Positions 18,001 to 27,200 of a stretch of 55,505 nucleotides of DNA are shown in pieces. Both the position numbers and the translations under genes were made by a program. Position 1 is the stretch's first letter; the number at the start of each line of letters is the position of its first letter. Under the pieces are notes generated by a model. It saw only the letters and a program-made list of their open reading frames with translations. It was not told where the DNA came from and did not search any database. Source of the DNA: Verrucomicrobiota bacterium (GTDB taxonomy: Bacteria; Verrucomicrobiota; Kiritimatiellia; RFP12; UBA1067); contig JAKJGY010000007.1 in the NCBI GenBank assembly GCA_022704145.1, forward strand, positions 1 through 55,505, read 5' to 3'.

Positions 18001-18482
18001 TTGGTCCAGGTCTGGCTGCCGGTCAGGGAGGCCGTGACGCGCTGTCCTGCGGCGGTGGAGCCGACGACGAGCGGCCCCGCGCCGGCGAAGACCTCAATGC
18101 CGCCCGTGCCGAGACTGAGCGTGCGGTCCGCGCCGCCGCCGGTCAGCGTGACGCCGCCGCTGGCGGATTCCCGGAGCGAGAGTTTCGAAGCGGCCTGATT
18201 CGCGCCGAGAGCGACCGCCTGCGCGCCGGATACGCCGTCGGCGCTGAAGGTCGCGACATCCGCCGCACCGGGCGCGGCGACCGGGTCAGGCGTAGCGGCC
18301 GACTGGACGGTCGACCAACCCTCCACCGGACTCCAGCTCGTCCCCGTACCGTCCCAAAACAGTTCTACCGCCTGCGCGACACCGAGAACCATGACCGCCA
18401 GTGCACCAGCCAACGGCCCCGTATGAACCCGACGGTGTACGCCGCCTTTCGCCAAACAGTGAATCACCACGCGCTTTGTCAT
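15036..18482 (-). CDS. Secreted autotransporter-associated beta-strand repeat protein
   Basis: 1148 residues; AGGAGGGG stands 7 bases before the ATG. An N-terminal signal region is followed by many beta-strand repeats of the form G-x-G-x-L-x-L-x-G...G-G-T-x-x-x (for example GAGTLLLSGNNTLAGPVTVSD and GSGTLTLAGTSDLLG), spread over most of the length, as in the autotransporter-associated beta-strand repeat family. There is no C-terminal membrane barrel. The protein ends ARGTLFSVQ, a tail also seen in two other secreted proteins here. It is likely a cell-surface or extracellular beta-helix. The lacI gene is upstream on the same strand, 147 bases away. Confidence 0.85.
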   Translation of the reverse strand: MTKRVVIHCLAKGGVHRRVHTGPLAGALAVMVLGVAQAVELFWDGTGTSWSPVEGWSTVQSAATPDPVAAPGAADVATFSADGVSGAQAVALGANQAASKLSLRESASGGVTLTGGGADRTLSLGTGGIEVFAGAGPLVVGSTAAGQRVTASLTGSQTWTNGSANAAVLQNGVGATGAHTLTLRGAGGFRLNGPATHSGGTTLSTSTVGLGDDAALGTGTFTLNSGTILVEDFPRTLANKVKINGGTTYWSGDGALTLTGSGSTPAFTITQYAAPSINIVNTAPMTITGIYSLCDSTVPNNNPQSPTLPSGADLTISADIREYNAGSSYNTANKGAKFVFTGSGANLTLTGANLFGEAASIGRSTEIIVEPGSGFNTITVGGPGGPGATITPFGLSALFTNSGQGFYLKALENGQILSNSVSLGGSAGNDGGRPLGFTGTNDLTLGGSFTLGGGATLVNQASGTLTFAGTVNCVTSRTLTVLGPGNTVFASTSVLTGIPNLWGGIAKSGSGTLTLAGTSDLLGATSLRGGAAILDYTSSGASRLTAGTNTVTALVLGGVDLQLKGGSFSQTLGAGGGTTLDVGHTRIRRTDGGTSTIALGAITRSNGGLIDFEDGVASTTSGNTSGILGTGYATVGGTDWATVSGGGITAYSGYTTLAAPGTDQNVAHTGSATLGTASMRTLKLMTDGTGQSLTLTSGNLSLNAGGLLFLGADDYEINGQSIVYSGGLCVHHHGEGVLKIGSRLSGGFVQKAGSGTLVLTNANNNHTTMTYLLGGKVAVQANGCLGTGNLSFNGGTLQTTAGFTTTKTVTLNANGGTFQTDDGTLEVSGVVSGYGALNKTGAGTLLLSGNNTLAGPVTVSDGTLKFGHAAALGPMNSAGNASNRSVSPVSVTGTGVLDIAGFASALGNFTLASGTVTDSVGGGALGAYSFTLESGTVEAALTNAVMTSTKNVSNRNNLYKRGAGEAVIVSACTYSGHTFVDGGTLRVNGALSASAALVRAGGTLAGSGTLARTVNVEGGTLAPGAAAGQPGALTLGRHLRLAAGGTLRIGISATGHGKAVLTNSDARVLLADAALEVELLPGGGAALSAPLTIIDNQGSNLIEGAFAGLPEGGAFTASGRTFKITYLGGDGNDVALTSSARGTLFSVQ

Positions 18483-18629
18483 GTCTGCCCCTCCTGATGC
18501 GGATTCCTAAGCCTCGTTCGAGTGCCGCCGGCGCTCTTGCCCCGTAACCCGTCCATAGGATCGACTTCTTAATACCAGAGATTCAGAACTAATGTACAGG
18601 AGGTTGGCGGGAATCCCGAATTCTTTCAT

Positions 18630-19811
18630 TTATTTCATCGGGACGACCCGACGATGTGCGCTCCTGCGCCCCCGGACTGCCGCAGGGGAGGTATAAGGGG
18701 CGGGCCCAGTCGATTCGCGCACGACCTGTTCGGTGCGGCAGCGGATCTCGCTGCTGCGCCAGATCTCCCGGTTGCGCGCGCCGCCGGAGAGGCTCAGCAG
18801 CAGGAACGCGGCGCAGGCGCCGAGTTCGATCTTCTGGACGTGCAGCGTGGTGAGCGGCGGCGCGGTCAGGGGGGCGGCGTCGATGTCGTCGAAGCCGATC
18901 ACGCTCAGCTCCTGCGGGATCCGCAACCCGGCCATACGGGCGGCCTCGAACACACCGATCGCATAATGGTCACAGGCGCAGAGCATCGCCGTAGGCCGTT
19001 TCCGGGACCTGAGGATCGGCTGGACGCCGTCCGCGATGTCGCGGATGTGGCCGGAACCGGCATAGTGCCAATCGGAACGGACGGGCAGACCGGCCTCCGT
19101 CATGCCGCCACAGAAGGCGAAGTAACGTTCGCGGAAGCTGGGGTTCTCAGGGTTGCCCACGAACCCGATGTCGCGGTGCCCGAGGCTGAGCAGGTGGCGG
19201 AGTGCGGCGGCGGTGCCGCCCATGTTGTCGATCGCCACCACCGGATGCCCGCCGACGCCGAGGATGTCCAGCAGCACCACCGGACACGCGCAGGCGTCAG
19301 CAAAAGTCTGGACCTGGCCGTCGGGCTCGCCAAGGAGCAGTACGCCGCAGTCGCGCGAGACGCGGAAGGGCTGTAGGAAAGCCTCCTCTGTCAGGCTGTT
19401 CCGCACCTGCTGGACGGTCTTCATGCCCTCCGCAGCGAGCACCGAGACGATGCCGTTGATCACATGGCGGTAGAAGTCGGTCACGAGGCGGAAACGTGAC
19501 GAGAAGAAGAGGTTGGTCGTCGCCTCGGTCAGCGGCGCGACCGAGAGGTTACTCGCGGAGAGGATCAGCGGCTCGACCGCCTCGCGCCGGAAAACGATCA
19601 CCTGGACGGTGTTCGCGCGGCGCAGCGAGCCGCGCGGCCGGCCGCGGCGGGGCGCGGGAGAACACTCCGCGTCACGCTCGCTCGCCCGCGCCGCCACCAG
19701 GATGCGCCGCCGCAGCTTGGTGTCCACGCCGGCCGTACCGTTGAGCGCGCGCGACACGGTCGAGGGGGAGCACCCCACACGCCGCGCGATCTCCTGGACG
19801 GTCAGGCTCAT
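18630..19811 (-). CDS. LacI-family transcriptional regulator
   Basis: 393 residues. The LacI helix-turn-helix is at 3-45 (TVQEIARRVGCSPSTVSRAL). The effector domain follows with VIGFDDIDAAPLTAPPLTTL near the C-terminus, the usual hinge-side signature. The linker of about 50 residues between HTH and core is longer and more basic than usual. It follows ppnP by 9 bases, so the two are probably co-transcribed. A 5-bp-arm palindrome over the predicted ppnP promoter suggests autoregulation. The effector is unknown; carbohydrate genes nearby are plausible targets. Confidence 0.9.
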   Translation of the reverse strand: MSLTVQEIARRVGCSPSTVSRALNGTAGVDTKLRRRILVAARASERDAECSPAPRRGRPRGSLRRANTVQVIVFRREAVEPLILSASNLSVAPLTEATTNLFFSSRFRLVTDFYRHVINGIVSVLAAEGMKTVQQVRNSLTEEAFLQPFRVSRDCGVLLLGEPDGQVQTFADACACPVVLLDILGVGGHPVVAIDNMGGTAAALRHLLSLGHRDIGFVGNPENPSFRERYFAFCGGMTEAGLPVRSDWHYAGSGHIRDIADGVQPILRSRKRPTAMLCACDHYAIGVFEAARMAGLRIPQELSVIGFDDIDAAPLTAPPLTTLHVQKIELGACAAFLLLSLSGGARNREIWRSSEIRCRTEQVVRESTGPAPYTSPAAVRGRRSAHRRVVPMK

Positions 19812-19820
19812 GCGCGCCGC

Positions 19821-20138
19821 TCACGCTTTCAGGTAAGAGCAGCAATAGTCGGTGAGGGTGGCGACGTTCAGGCTGAAGCTCGCGTTCGCGGGCACCTCAA
19901 ACGCCTCACCGCCACGCACGGTCTTCCACGTGTCCTTCCCCGGGAGCAGCACCTCCAGCTCACCCGAGAGAATCTCCATGATCTCCCGCTCTTGCGTACC
20001 GAAGGTATACTCGCCCGGCAGCATGATGCCCAGCGTCTTTTTCGAGCCGTCGGGGAAGAGCACGGTGCGGCTGGTGACCTTGCCGTCCCGATAGACGTTC
20101 GCCTTCAGGACGACCGTCACGTTCTTAAACTCGCTCAT
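19821..20138 (-). CDS. ppnP: Pyrimidine/purine nucleoside phosphorylase (DUF1255 cupin)
   Basis: 105 residues, close to the roughly 95-residue family size. A small cupin barrel with the family motifs [34 protein letters not shown] and [11 protein letters not shown]. PpnP splits nucleosides with phosphate to free base and ribose-1-phosphate. AAGGAGG lies 7 bases before the ATG. First gene of a pair with the LacI-family regulator. Confidence 0.9.
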   Translation of the reverse strand: MSEFKNVTVVLKANVYRDGKVTSRTVLFPDGSKKTLGIMLPGEYTFGTQEREIMEILSGELEVLLPGKDTWKTVRGGEAFEVPANASFSLNVATLTDYCCSYLKA

Positions 20139-20200
20139 GAGAAAACCTCCTTAGCCGTTGCCAGTCAGGAAAGGCGCCTCACGCCCCCCTTACGCGGCAC

Positions 20201-20230
20201 AGGATAGGTCAAAACGGTTCCCGACCGCAA
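20201..20230 (-). promoter_or_regulatory. Predicted promoter of ppnP-lacI
   Basis: On the minus strand TTGCGG (20225-20230) is followed after 18 bases by TATCCT (20201-20206), about 60 bases before the ppnP start. Confidence 0.4.
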
Positions 20231-20235
20231 GCGGT
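20224..20235. promoter_or_regulatory. LacI-type operator candidate over the -35 box of ppnP-lacI
   Basis: ACCGC-AA-GCGGT, a 12-bp near-palindrome that covers the predicted -35 box. The LacI-family gene is the second gene of the same transcript. Size and position fit LacI-type operators; binding is inferred. Confidence 0.4.
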
Positions 20236-20263
20236 TTGCGCGGCGGACACCTGCGCGGCTGAC

Positions 20264-22393
20264 CTACTCCGGGACGCCGGGTCTCGCGCGCGGGCCGAAG
20301 CGTTCGACGGGGATCGTCCGGAAACCGGGTACCAGCCGGTAGACCGCCGCGTCGGGCCGGAGGCGGAAGTCGCCCCCCGCCAGATCGACGAAGCCGGGGT
20401 CATCGGCCGTCACCGCATCCGTCTCATTCGTGACCCAGCGGTTACTCTTCACCTCGCCGCACCGCACGAACAGGTTACGCCGCGAGAGGTTGTCGCGCGG
20501 CGCGCCAGGCTGGGGCTCCATGAACCCCACCAGATGCGGGTAACGCTCGGTGAAAGGCGGCCGCGTGATATCGACCTCCTTGAGCAGCCGCTCCTGCCAC
20601 AGCGGCGCGCGGATGAAATCCGCCCAGCGCTTGTCGTTCCAAGGGGCCGAGCCCAGCGCCCGTTTACACTCGACGAAGATATTGTTCTCCGCCAGGTTCC
20701 CGTGCCCGCCATGCGAGAAGACCGTGCCGAACGAGCCTTTGCCCGGGTCGCCGCAGCGGTAGAAGATGTTGCCGAAAACCACCTCGCCACAGTCGCCGTC
20801 GTCAAAGTACACCGCCGCGTTACCGTGACCGCGCGGGCTGCCGATATCGCGCCAGAGGTTGAAGCGGATCACATTGCCGCAGCAGGAGGGATTACGGCCC
20901 TTATAGAACGCGGCGGCGTCATCGGAAGCGACGCACACGTTGCTGACCACATTATACTCAAACAGGTGGTCGTTGCCGGACACGCTCACCGCCTGATGCG
21001 GCGCCTCGCTGAGGACATTGTGCCGCGCCACATTGCCGACCCCCGCGAGGTGGACCGCGCTGGCATAGGTGAGCTGGTGAACCGCGAAATTGCGGATGCG
21101 CGTGTCCTCAACCACATGTCCGGCGGGCGTCAGGGCGCGCCGGTCGCCGCCGCCCAGATACACGCCGCCTGTGCCCGTATCATGGATGTCGCAGGCCGTG
21201 ACGCAGACTCCGCTGCCGCCCTCCACAAAGACCGCCCGCCGCCGGATATTGCGGAGCACCGCGTGCTCAAGCCGGACGTCGCGGCAGTCGCGGATCTGGA
21301 TCGCGTCGCCCTGCGACTCCTCAAACACCAGCCCGCGCAAGGTCAGGTTCGTGACGCCCTGCAGCGTGACCAGCGGCCCGTCGCGCACGGCGAGCGCGAC
21401 CCGCGCACCCGCGAGCGGCCCCGGCGGCCAGAAGTAGAGCCGGCCGCTCTCCCGGTCGATCACATACTCGCCGGGCTCGTCCAGCTCCTCCAGCAGGTGT
21501 ACGGCCCGCCAGCGCCGCGGCGAGGGGTTGCCCTGCCGTACGCCGTACTGATGCCCCACCGCCAGCGCGATCTCACGCTTGGCCGGGTCGATCGACGCCA
21601 CGCGCAGCGCGTCGTCATACCAGTCGAAACACCAGAAACCGTGGAGCCAGACCCCCTGCCCGACCGGCCAGCGCGCCGGCCGGTCGCCCTCGTATACGAA
21701 CACGCCGCCGCGGTTTTCGGTCGGGCGCGGCTTCTTGGGGTCGGCCGCATCGCTGACCGAGCCGTCATTGCGCATCGTCCCCTTATCGACGATCGTCGCG
21801 ATCGTCGCCCAGCCCGAGTTCGGCCAGCGCGCCAGCGGCATGCGCCGGCCGTCGAAGAACAGCTCCGGCACCGCGAACGGCAGCCGGAAGTTGTCCGCCA
21901 GCTTCGGCGGCCGTGGCAGGCCCAACGCGTCACAGTCGGCAACCCGCACCCCATCCCGTGCGGCGGGCTCGAGCCGCTGCCGCACCGCCTCCTCCGCCAG
22001 GGGCTGAAAAGCGGCCGCCGGGATCTCGCGCGCGCCGCTCAGCACGGCCTTCGCACCGGGTGCGGCCGTGATCACGACCGGCGCGCCCTCAAGCCCGGAG
22101 TCCTGGGCCACAAACGCCACCGCCACGTCGGACGCGTAACGGCCCGCGTGCAGCACGATCTCAGCGCCGCCTGTGAGCGGCCCGCCTTCGCGCGCGGCGC
22201 GCAGCGCGTCACGCGCGCGTCCGAGCGTGGCGAAAGGGCGCGCCAGAGAGCCCGGCCCCCCGTCATCGCCGTCTGGGCGCACGTGGAGGACGACGCGCTC
22301 CGCACCGTAGCCCGCCAGCGCCCCCCACGCCACACTCAGGACAAATACGACACTCGCCGCACGCCACGCATGCGGCCTGACCCCCTTCGGCAT
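20264..22393 (-). CDS. Secreted right-handed parallel beta-helix repeat protein
   Basis: 709 residues with a signal peptide (SVVFVLSVAWGALAGYGA) and GGGAGGGG before the ATG. The start of the mature part, VVLHVRPDGDDGGPGSLARPFATLGRARDALR, is the usual opening of polysaccharide-lyase-like right-handed beta-helix proteins. Later repeats include NLTLRGLVFEESQGDAIQIRDCRDVRLEHAVLRN and VARHNVLSEAPHQAVSVSGNDHLFEYNVVSNV, with Asn/His/Asp-rich turns. Probably a carbohydrate-binding or -cleaving extracellular protein. It starts 27 bases after hydA on the same strand, but its job seems unrelated. Confidence 0.85.
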   Translation of the reverse strand: MPKGVRPHAWRAASVVFVLSVAWGALAGYGAERVVLHVRPDGDDGGPGSLARPFATLGRARDALRAAREGGPLTGGAEIVLHAGRYASDVAVAFVAQDSGLEGAPVVITAAPGAKAVLSGAREIPAAAFQPLAEEAVRQRLEPAARDGVRVADCDALGLPRPPKLADNFRLPFAVPELFFDGRRMPLARWPNSGWATIATIVDKGTMRNDGSVSDAADPKKPRPTENRGGVFVYEGDRPARWPVGQGVWLHGFWCFDWYDDALRVASIDPAKREIALAVGHQYGVRQGNPSPRRWRAVHLLEELDEPGEYVIDRESGRLYFWPPGPLAGARVALAVRDGPLVTLQGVTNLTLRGLVFEESQGDAIQIRDCRDVRLEHAVLRNIRRRAVFVEGGSGVCVTACDIHDTGTGGVYLGGGDRRALTPAGHVVEDTRIRNFAVHQLTYASAVHLAGVGNVARHNVLSEAPHQAVSVSGNDHLFEYNVVSNVCVASDDAAAFYKGRNPSCCGNVIRFNLWRDIGSPRGHGNAAVYFDDGDCGEVVFGNIFYRCGDPGKGSFGTVFSHGGHGNLAENNIFVECKRALGSAPWNDKRWADFIRAPLWQERLLKEVDITRPPFTERYPHLVGFMEPQPGAPRDNLSRRNLFVRCGEVKSNRWVTNETDAVTADDPGFVDLAGGDFRLRPDAAVYRLVPGFRTIPVERFGPRARPGVPE

Positions 22394-22420
22394 CTTCCCC
22401 TCCCCTATCCGATCACCGCC

Positions 22421-24190
22421 TCAACGCTCTTTACGATGGTAGTGCGTGTGCAGCAGATGGTGCGATTTCTCGCCCAGCGGCGTCCCCAGGTACTCTTTGT
22501 AGAGCGCCGCCACATCCGGATTCTCATGCGACTTGCGCATCGCCTTACCCTCGTCCTCGCAGTAGATCCCCGCGATACGCCTGAGCCGGACGGAGTCGTC
22601 GGTGAAGCGCGGCTGGCCGCCGCCGCCGATACACCCTCCGGGGCAGGTCATAACCTCCACGAAGTGATACACCGCGCCGTTGGCCTGGATGTGCTGGAGC
22701 AGGCGCCGCGTGTTCGCCAGCCCGTGCGAGACCGCCACTTTCAGCTCGACACCCTCGAGGAACGACCACTCCTTGCGGGTGCCGGTGATGGTCAGCGCCG
22801 CCTCCTTGATCCCCTCAAGCCCAGACACCGCCTGGACGTGCAGGTTGTCGACCGGCAGCTCACGCCCGGTGACGATCTCATAGGCCGTGCGCAGCGCCGC
22901 CTCCATCACGCCGCCCGTGTTCGCGAAGATGTCCGCCGCACCGGACGAGAGCCCCAGCGGGGCGTCCATCGCCTCCTCAGGCAGGTTCCTGAAGTCGATC
23001 CCGGCCTCCTTGATCATCTTGGCCAGCTCGCGCGTCGTGAGCACGTAGTCCACGTCGCGCACGCCGCTCGCGGTCATCTCCGGCCGCTGCGCCTCAAACT
23101 TCTTCGCCGTGCAGGGCATGACCGAGACCACCACCAGCTCCTCAGGCTTAAGCCCGAGCTTCTGCGCGTAGTAGGTCTTGGCCACCGCGCCGAACATCTG
23201 CTGCGGCGACTTGCACGTCGAGATATTGGGCAGGAACTGCGGGAAATAGAACTCCGCGAAGTTGATCCACCCCGGCGAGCAGCTCGTGAACATCGGCAAC
23301 GCCACCGGCTCCTTACCGACCAGCGCCTTCTTCAGGCGGGTCAGCAGCTCAGTCCCCTCCTCCATGATCGTGAGGTCCGCGGTGAAGTTCGTGTCGAAGA
23401 CACCGTCAAAGCCGAGACGCCGCAGCGCCGCCGCCATCTTGCCCGTCACGCGCGTGCCCGGCTCATATCCGAAGCACTCGCCCAGCGCGGCCCGGATCGC
23501 CGGCGCCGTCTGGACGATCACGTGGAGCTTGGCATTATCAAGCGCCTTCCAGACCTCCGGAATGTGGCTGCGCTCGACGATCGCGCCCACCGGGCAGATC
23601 GCGGCGCACTGGCCGCACTGCACGCAGGCCACACCGTCCATGTCGCGTGTGAACGCCGGGCCGATCACCGTCTGGAAGCCGCGGCCCTGCGGCACCAGCG
23701 CGCCCACCCCCTGCACCTCGCCGCACACCGTCACGCAGCGGCGGCACTTGATGCACTTGGCGTTGTCGCGCACCAGCGCCGGCGTGGACTCGTCCAGCTT
23801 GCGCTTGGCCTTGACCCCCTCATAAGGCAGGCCCGAGACGCCCATCTCGTCGGCCAGCGCGCGCAGCTCGCAGTCGCCGCTGCGGTCACAGGTCTGGCAG
23901 TTGCCGTCGTGCTCGGAGAGCAGCATCTCAACCACATGCCGCCGCGCCGCACGCGCCGCCGAACTGTTGGTGCGCACCACCATCCCCTCCGTCACCGGCG
24001 TCGAGCACGCCGCGACCAGCGTGCGCGCGCCCTCCACATCGACGAGGCAGACGCGGCACGCGCCGATCGCCTCACGCTTCTCCATATTGCACAGCGTGGG
24101 CACGGTGATGCCGACCTGCCGCGCCGCCTGAAGGATCGTCGCACCCTCAGGCACCTGAATCTTCTGTGTGTTGATCGTCACATTGAACAT
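22421..24190 (-). CDS. hydA: [FeFe] hydrogenase catalytic subunit, trimeric NAD(P)-linked type
   Basis: 589 residues from the ATG at 24190 (GGAG upstream). N-terminal 2Fe2S domain (Cys34, 45, 48, 62), a His-Cys 4Fe4S cluster (HDGNCQTC at 94-101, Cys107), two 4Fe4S ferredoxin clusters (CIKCRRCVTVC near 146-156; CVQCGQCAAICP near 189-200), then the H-cluster domain with L1 TSCSPGW (302-308), L2 MPCTAKK (358-364) and L3 TCPGGCIGGGGQP (515-527). All H-cluster cysteines are present. The reaction is reversible hydrogen formation. With HydB and HydC it forms a soluble complex, of a type known in other anaerobes to bifurcate electrons between NADH and ferredoxin. Starts 13 bases after hydB. Confidence 0.95.
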   Translation of the reverse strand: MFNVTINTQKIQVPEGATILQAARQVGITVPTLCNMEKREAIGACRVCLVDVEGARTLVAACSTPVTEGMVVRTNSSAARAARRHVVEMLLSEHDGNCQTCDRSGDCELRALADEMGVSGLPYEGVKAKRKLDESTPALVRDNAKCIKCRRCVTVCGEVQGVGALVPQGRGFQTVIGPAFTRDMDGVACVQCGQCAAICPVGAIVERSHIPEVWKALDNAKLHVIVQTAPAIRAALGECFGYEPGTRVTGKMAAALRRLGFDGVFDTNFTADLTIMEEGTELLTRLKKALVGKEPVALPMFTSCSPGWINFAEFYFPQFLPNISTCKSPQQMFGAVAKTYYAQKLGLKPEELVVVSVMPCTAKKFEAQRPEMTASGVRDVDYVLTTRELAKMIKEAGIDFRNLPEEAMDAPLGLSSGAADIFANTGGVMEAALRTAYEIVTGRELPVDNLHVQAVSGLEGIKEAALTITGTRKEWSFLEGVELKVAVSHGLANTRRLLQHIQANGAVYHFVEVMTCPGGCIGGGGQPRFTDDSVRLRRIAGIYCEDEGKAMRKSHENPDVAALYKEYLGTPLGEKSHHLLHTHYHRKER

Positions 24191-24203
24191 GGCCGTATCT
24201 CCG

Positions 24204-27200
24204 TTAGGCGTGTGTGCATGCGCAAGGTTGCTTGCCGTAGTCGCAGCGCAGGCAACGCTTGGCCTGCCGGACCGCCGTGCCCTCGTTCCACGGCTGCTCG
24301 ACTTCCGCAAAATTCTGCCGCCGCTTCTCCAGCGGCATCGTGTGCAGCTTCTCGCGGGCGTAGACGACCGGATCGGCGTACGGGTCGAACGCCACGCCGG
24401 GATCGCGGTACCCGCGCCAGAAGGGGCGCTCCGGGACGCCCGCCAGACGGGCGTCGATCGCCACCGCCGCGCGCTCGCCCGCCGCGATGGCGTCCGCCAC
24501 CGACGAGGGGCCCGTCACCGCGTCGCCGCCTGCGAACAGCCAGGGCTCGGCCGTAGCGCCCGTGCGCGGATCCGCCTGGATCCAGCCGCGCGTGGTGTAC
24601 GCGACGCCCGCGGAGCCTTGAAGCGACGGGAGGTCCAGCGCCTGGCCGATCGCCACGATCACCTGGTCGACCGCCAGCACCTCGCTGGCCGCATCGGCGC
24701 TGCCCTCAGGACGCCGCCGCCCCGAGCGGTCGAACTCGCCGAGCCGCATCGCCTGACAGCGGACGCCGCTCACGCGGCCGTTCTTGACCTCAAAGGCCTC
24801 GGGGTGCAGCAGCGTGCGCAGCGCCACGCCCTCCTGGAGCGCCTCCTCGATCTCCTCGGCGTAGGCGGGCATCTCCTCACGCGTCCGGCGGTAGATCACC
24901 GTCACGGACTGCGCACCCAGCCGGATCGCGGTACGCGCCGCGTCGATCGCGGCGTTGCCGCCTCCGATCACCGCCACGCGCTTGCCCACCGGCACCGACC
25001 CGCGGATGTTATACTGCCGCAGGAATGACATCGCCTCCGTCACCCCCTGAGCGTCGGCGCCCGGCAGATCCAGCGGCACGCCCTGCGGCGCGCCGACCGC
25101 CAGGTACACCGCCTCGTAGCCCTGCTCGCGCAGGCTGTCCAGCGTGAAATCGCGGCCCAGCGCCTGGCCGGTCTCGATCGCGACGCCCAGATGCTCGATC
25201 ATGCGGACCTCCCGCGCCAGCTCCTCACGCGGCAGCCGGTAGGCCGGGATCGCCTGCACCAGCATGCCGCCCGGCCGCGGCTCGGCCTCGAACACCGTCG
25301 GACGGTAGCCCAGACGCGCCAGGAAGTAGGCGCACGACAGGCCGGCCGGACCCGCTCCCACCACGGCGACCTTGCGCGCGGCGTTCGCCGGGCTCTCATG
25401 AACCTCCGGCACCTGGATCGTCACCTCCTGATCGACCATGAACCGCTTGACGCCGCGGATCGAGACGGGCTCGTCGAGCGACGCCCGCCTGCACTTGTCC
25501 TCGCAGGTGTGGAAGCAGACGCGCGCGCAGACCGACGCGAACGGGTTGCGCTCGCGATGCAGCCGCAGCGCCTCGGCATAGCGCTTCTCGCCCACCAGCG
25601 CCACAAACCCCGGAACGTCCACGCCCACCGGGCAGGCGCTCAGGCACGGCGCGCGCACCAGCCCCGCGCAGACCCCGGCGCGGCAATGCCGGTCGCGGAT
25701 ATGCTCCTCGTACTCGTGGCGGAAATGCCGGATGGTCGAGAGCACCGGGTTCGGCGCCGTCTGGCCCAGCCCGCACAGCGAGGCGCCCTTGATGAACTGC
25801 CCCAGCTCGATCAGCCGGTCGATATCGGCCAGCTCGCCCTGCCCCGCGCAGATGCGCTCGAGAATCTCCAGCATCCGGCGCGTGCCCACGCGGCACGGCA
25901 CGCATTTGCCGCAGGACTCCTCCTGGACGAACTCGATAAAGAACCGCGCCACGTCCACCATGCAGGTGTCCTCGTCCATCACAATCAGTCCGCCCGACCC
26001 CATGATCGCGCCCAGCTCGGCCAGCGGCTCATAGTCCAACGGCACGTTCAGGTGCTCGCGCGGGATGCAGCCGCCCGACGGCCCGCCGATCTGCGCCGCC
26101 TTGAAGTGCTTGTTGTTGCGGATTCCGCCGCCGATATCGTACACCAGCTCGCCCAGCGAGGTCCCCACCGGCACCTCCACCAGTCCGGTGTTCCGCACCG
26201 CGCCAGCCAGAGCGAAGACCTTGGTCCCCTTGCTCTTCGGCGTGCCCATCGAGGCGTACCATGCGCCGCCCTTCAGCAGGATGGCAGGCACGTTGGCATA
26301 GGTCTCGACATTGTTCAGCACCGTCGGATGGCCCCACAGCCCCTTCTGCGCCGGGAAAGGCGGCCGCGGCCGCGGCTCGCCGCGCTTGCCCTCGATCGAG
26401 GCGATCAGCGCCGTCTCCTCGCCGCAGACGAACGCGCCCGAACCCATGCGGATCTCAAGGTCGAACGAGAAGGGCGTTCCCAAGATATTCGCGCCGAGGA
26501 GCCCGCAGGCGCGCGCCTGCGCGATCGCCTTGGACAGGCGCTCGACCGCCAACGGATACTCGGCCCGGACATAGACATAGCCCTGTTGCGCACCGATCGC
26601 GAACGCCGCGATGGCCATGCCTTCGATCACGCTGTGCGGGTCACCCTCCAGCACGCTGCGGTCCATATACGCGCCCGGGTCGCCCTCGTCCGCGTTACAC
26701 AGCACATAGCGCACGGCGTCGGCCGACTCGCGGGTCAGATGCCACTTGAGCCAGGTCGGGAACCCCGCGCCGCCGCGGCCGCGCAGCCCCGAGGCCTTCA
26801 TCTCGGCGACCACGCCCTCCGGCGGCAGCTCCGACAGGACTTTGGCCAGGGCGGCGTACCCGTCACGCGCGATCGCGTCGGCGATGCGCTCCGGATCGAT
26901 CCAGCCGCAGTTCCGCAGCACGACCTGGGTCTGTCGCCTGAAGAACTCGATATCCCCGCGGCAGGGCGCCGGCTGCTTGCCCGAAGCGTCAGCCACCAGC
27001 AGCCGCTCGACCCGCTTGCCCCCCACCAGATGCTGCCGCACGATATCGCCCGCGTCACTCGGCTTGACGCCCTGATAGAAGGTGCGGTCGGCGCCGATCA
27101 GCACCACCGGCCCCATCACGCACGGGCCCATGCAGCCGGTCTCCACCAGCGCCACCTGGTCGCCCAGCTTCTCCATCTCCAGCGCCAGCCTCAGCGCGTC

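Noticed and set aside
20534-24556. 1340-codon plus-strand open frame across beta-helix and hydA
   Set aside because: Arg-rich low-complexity product; the minus strand encodes HydA with all H-cluster motifs.
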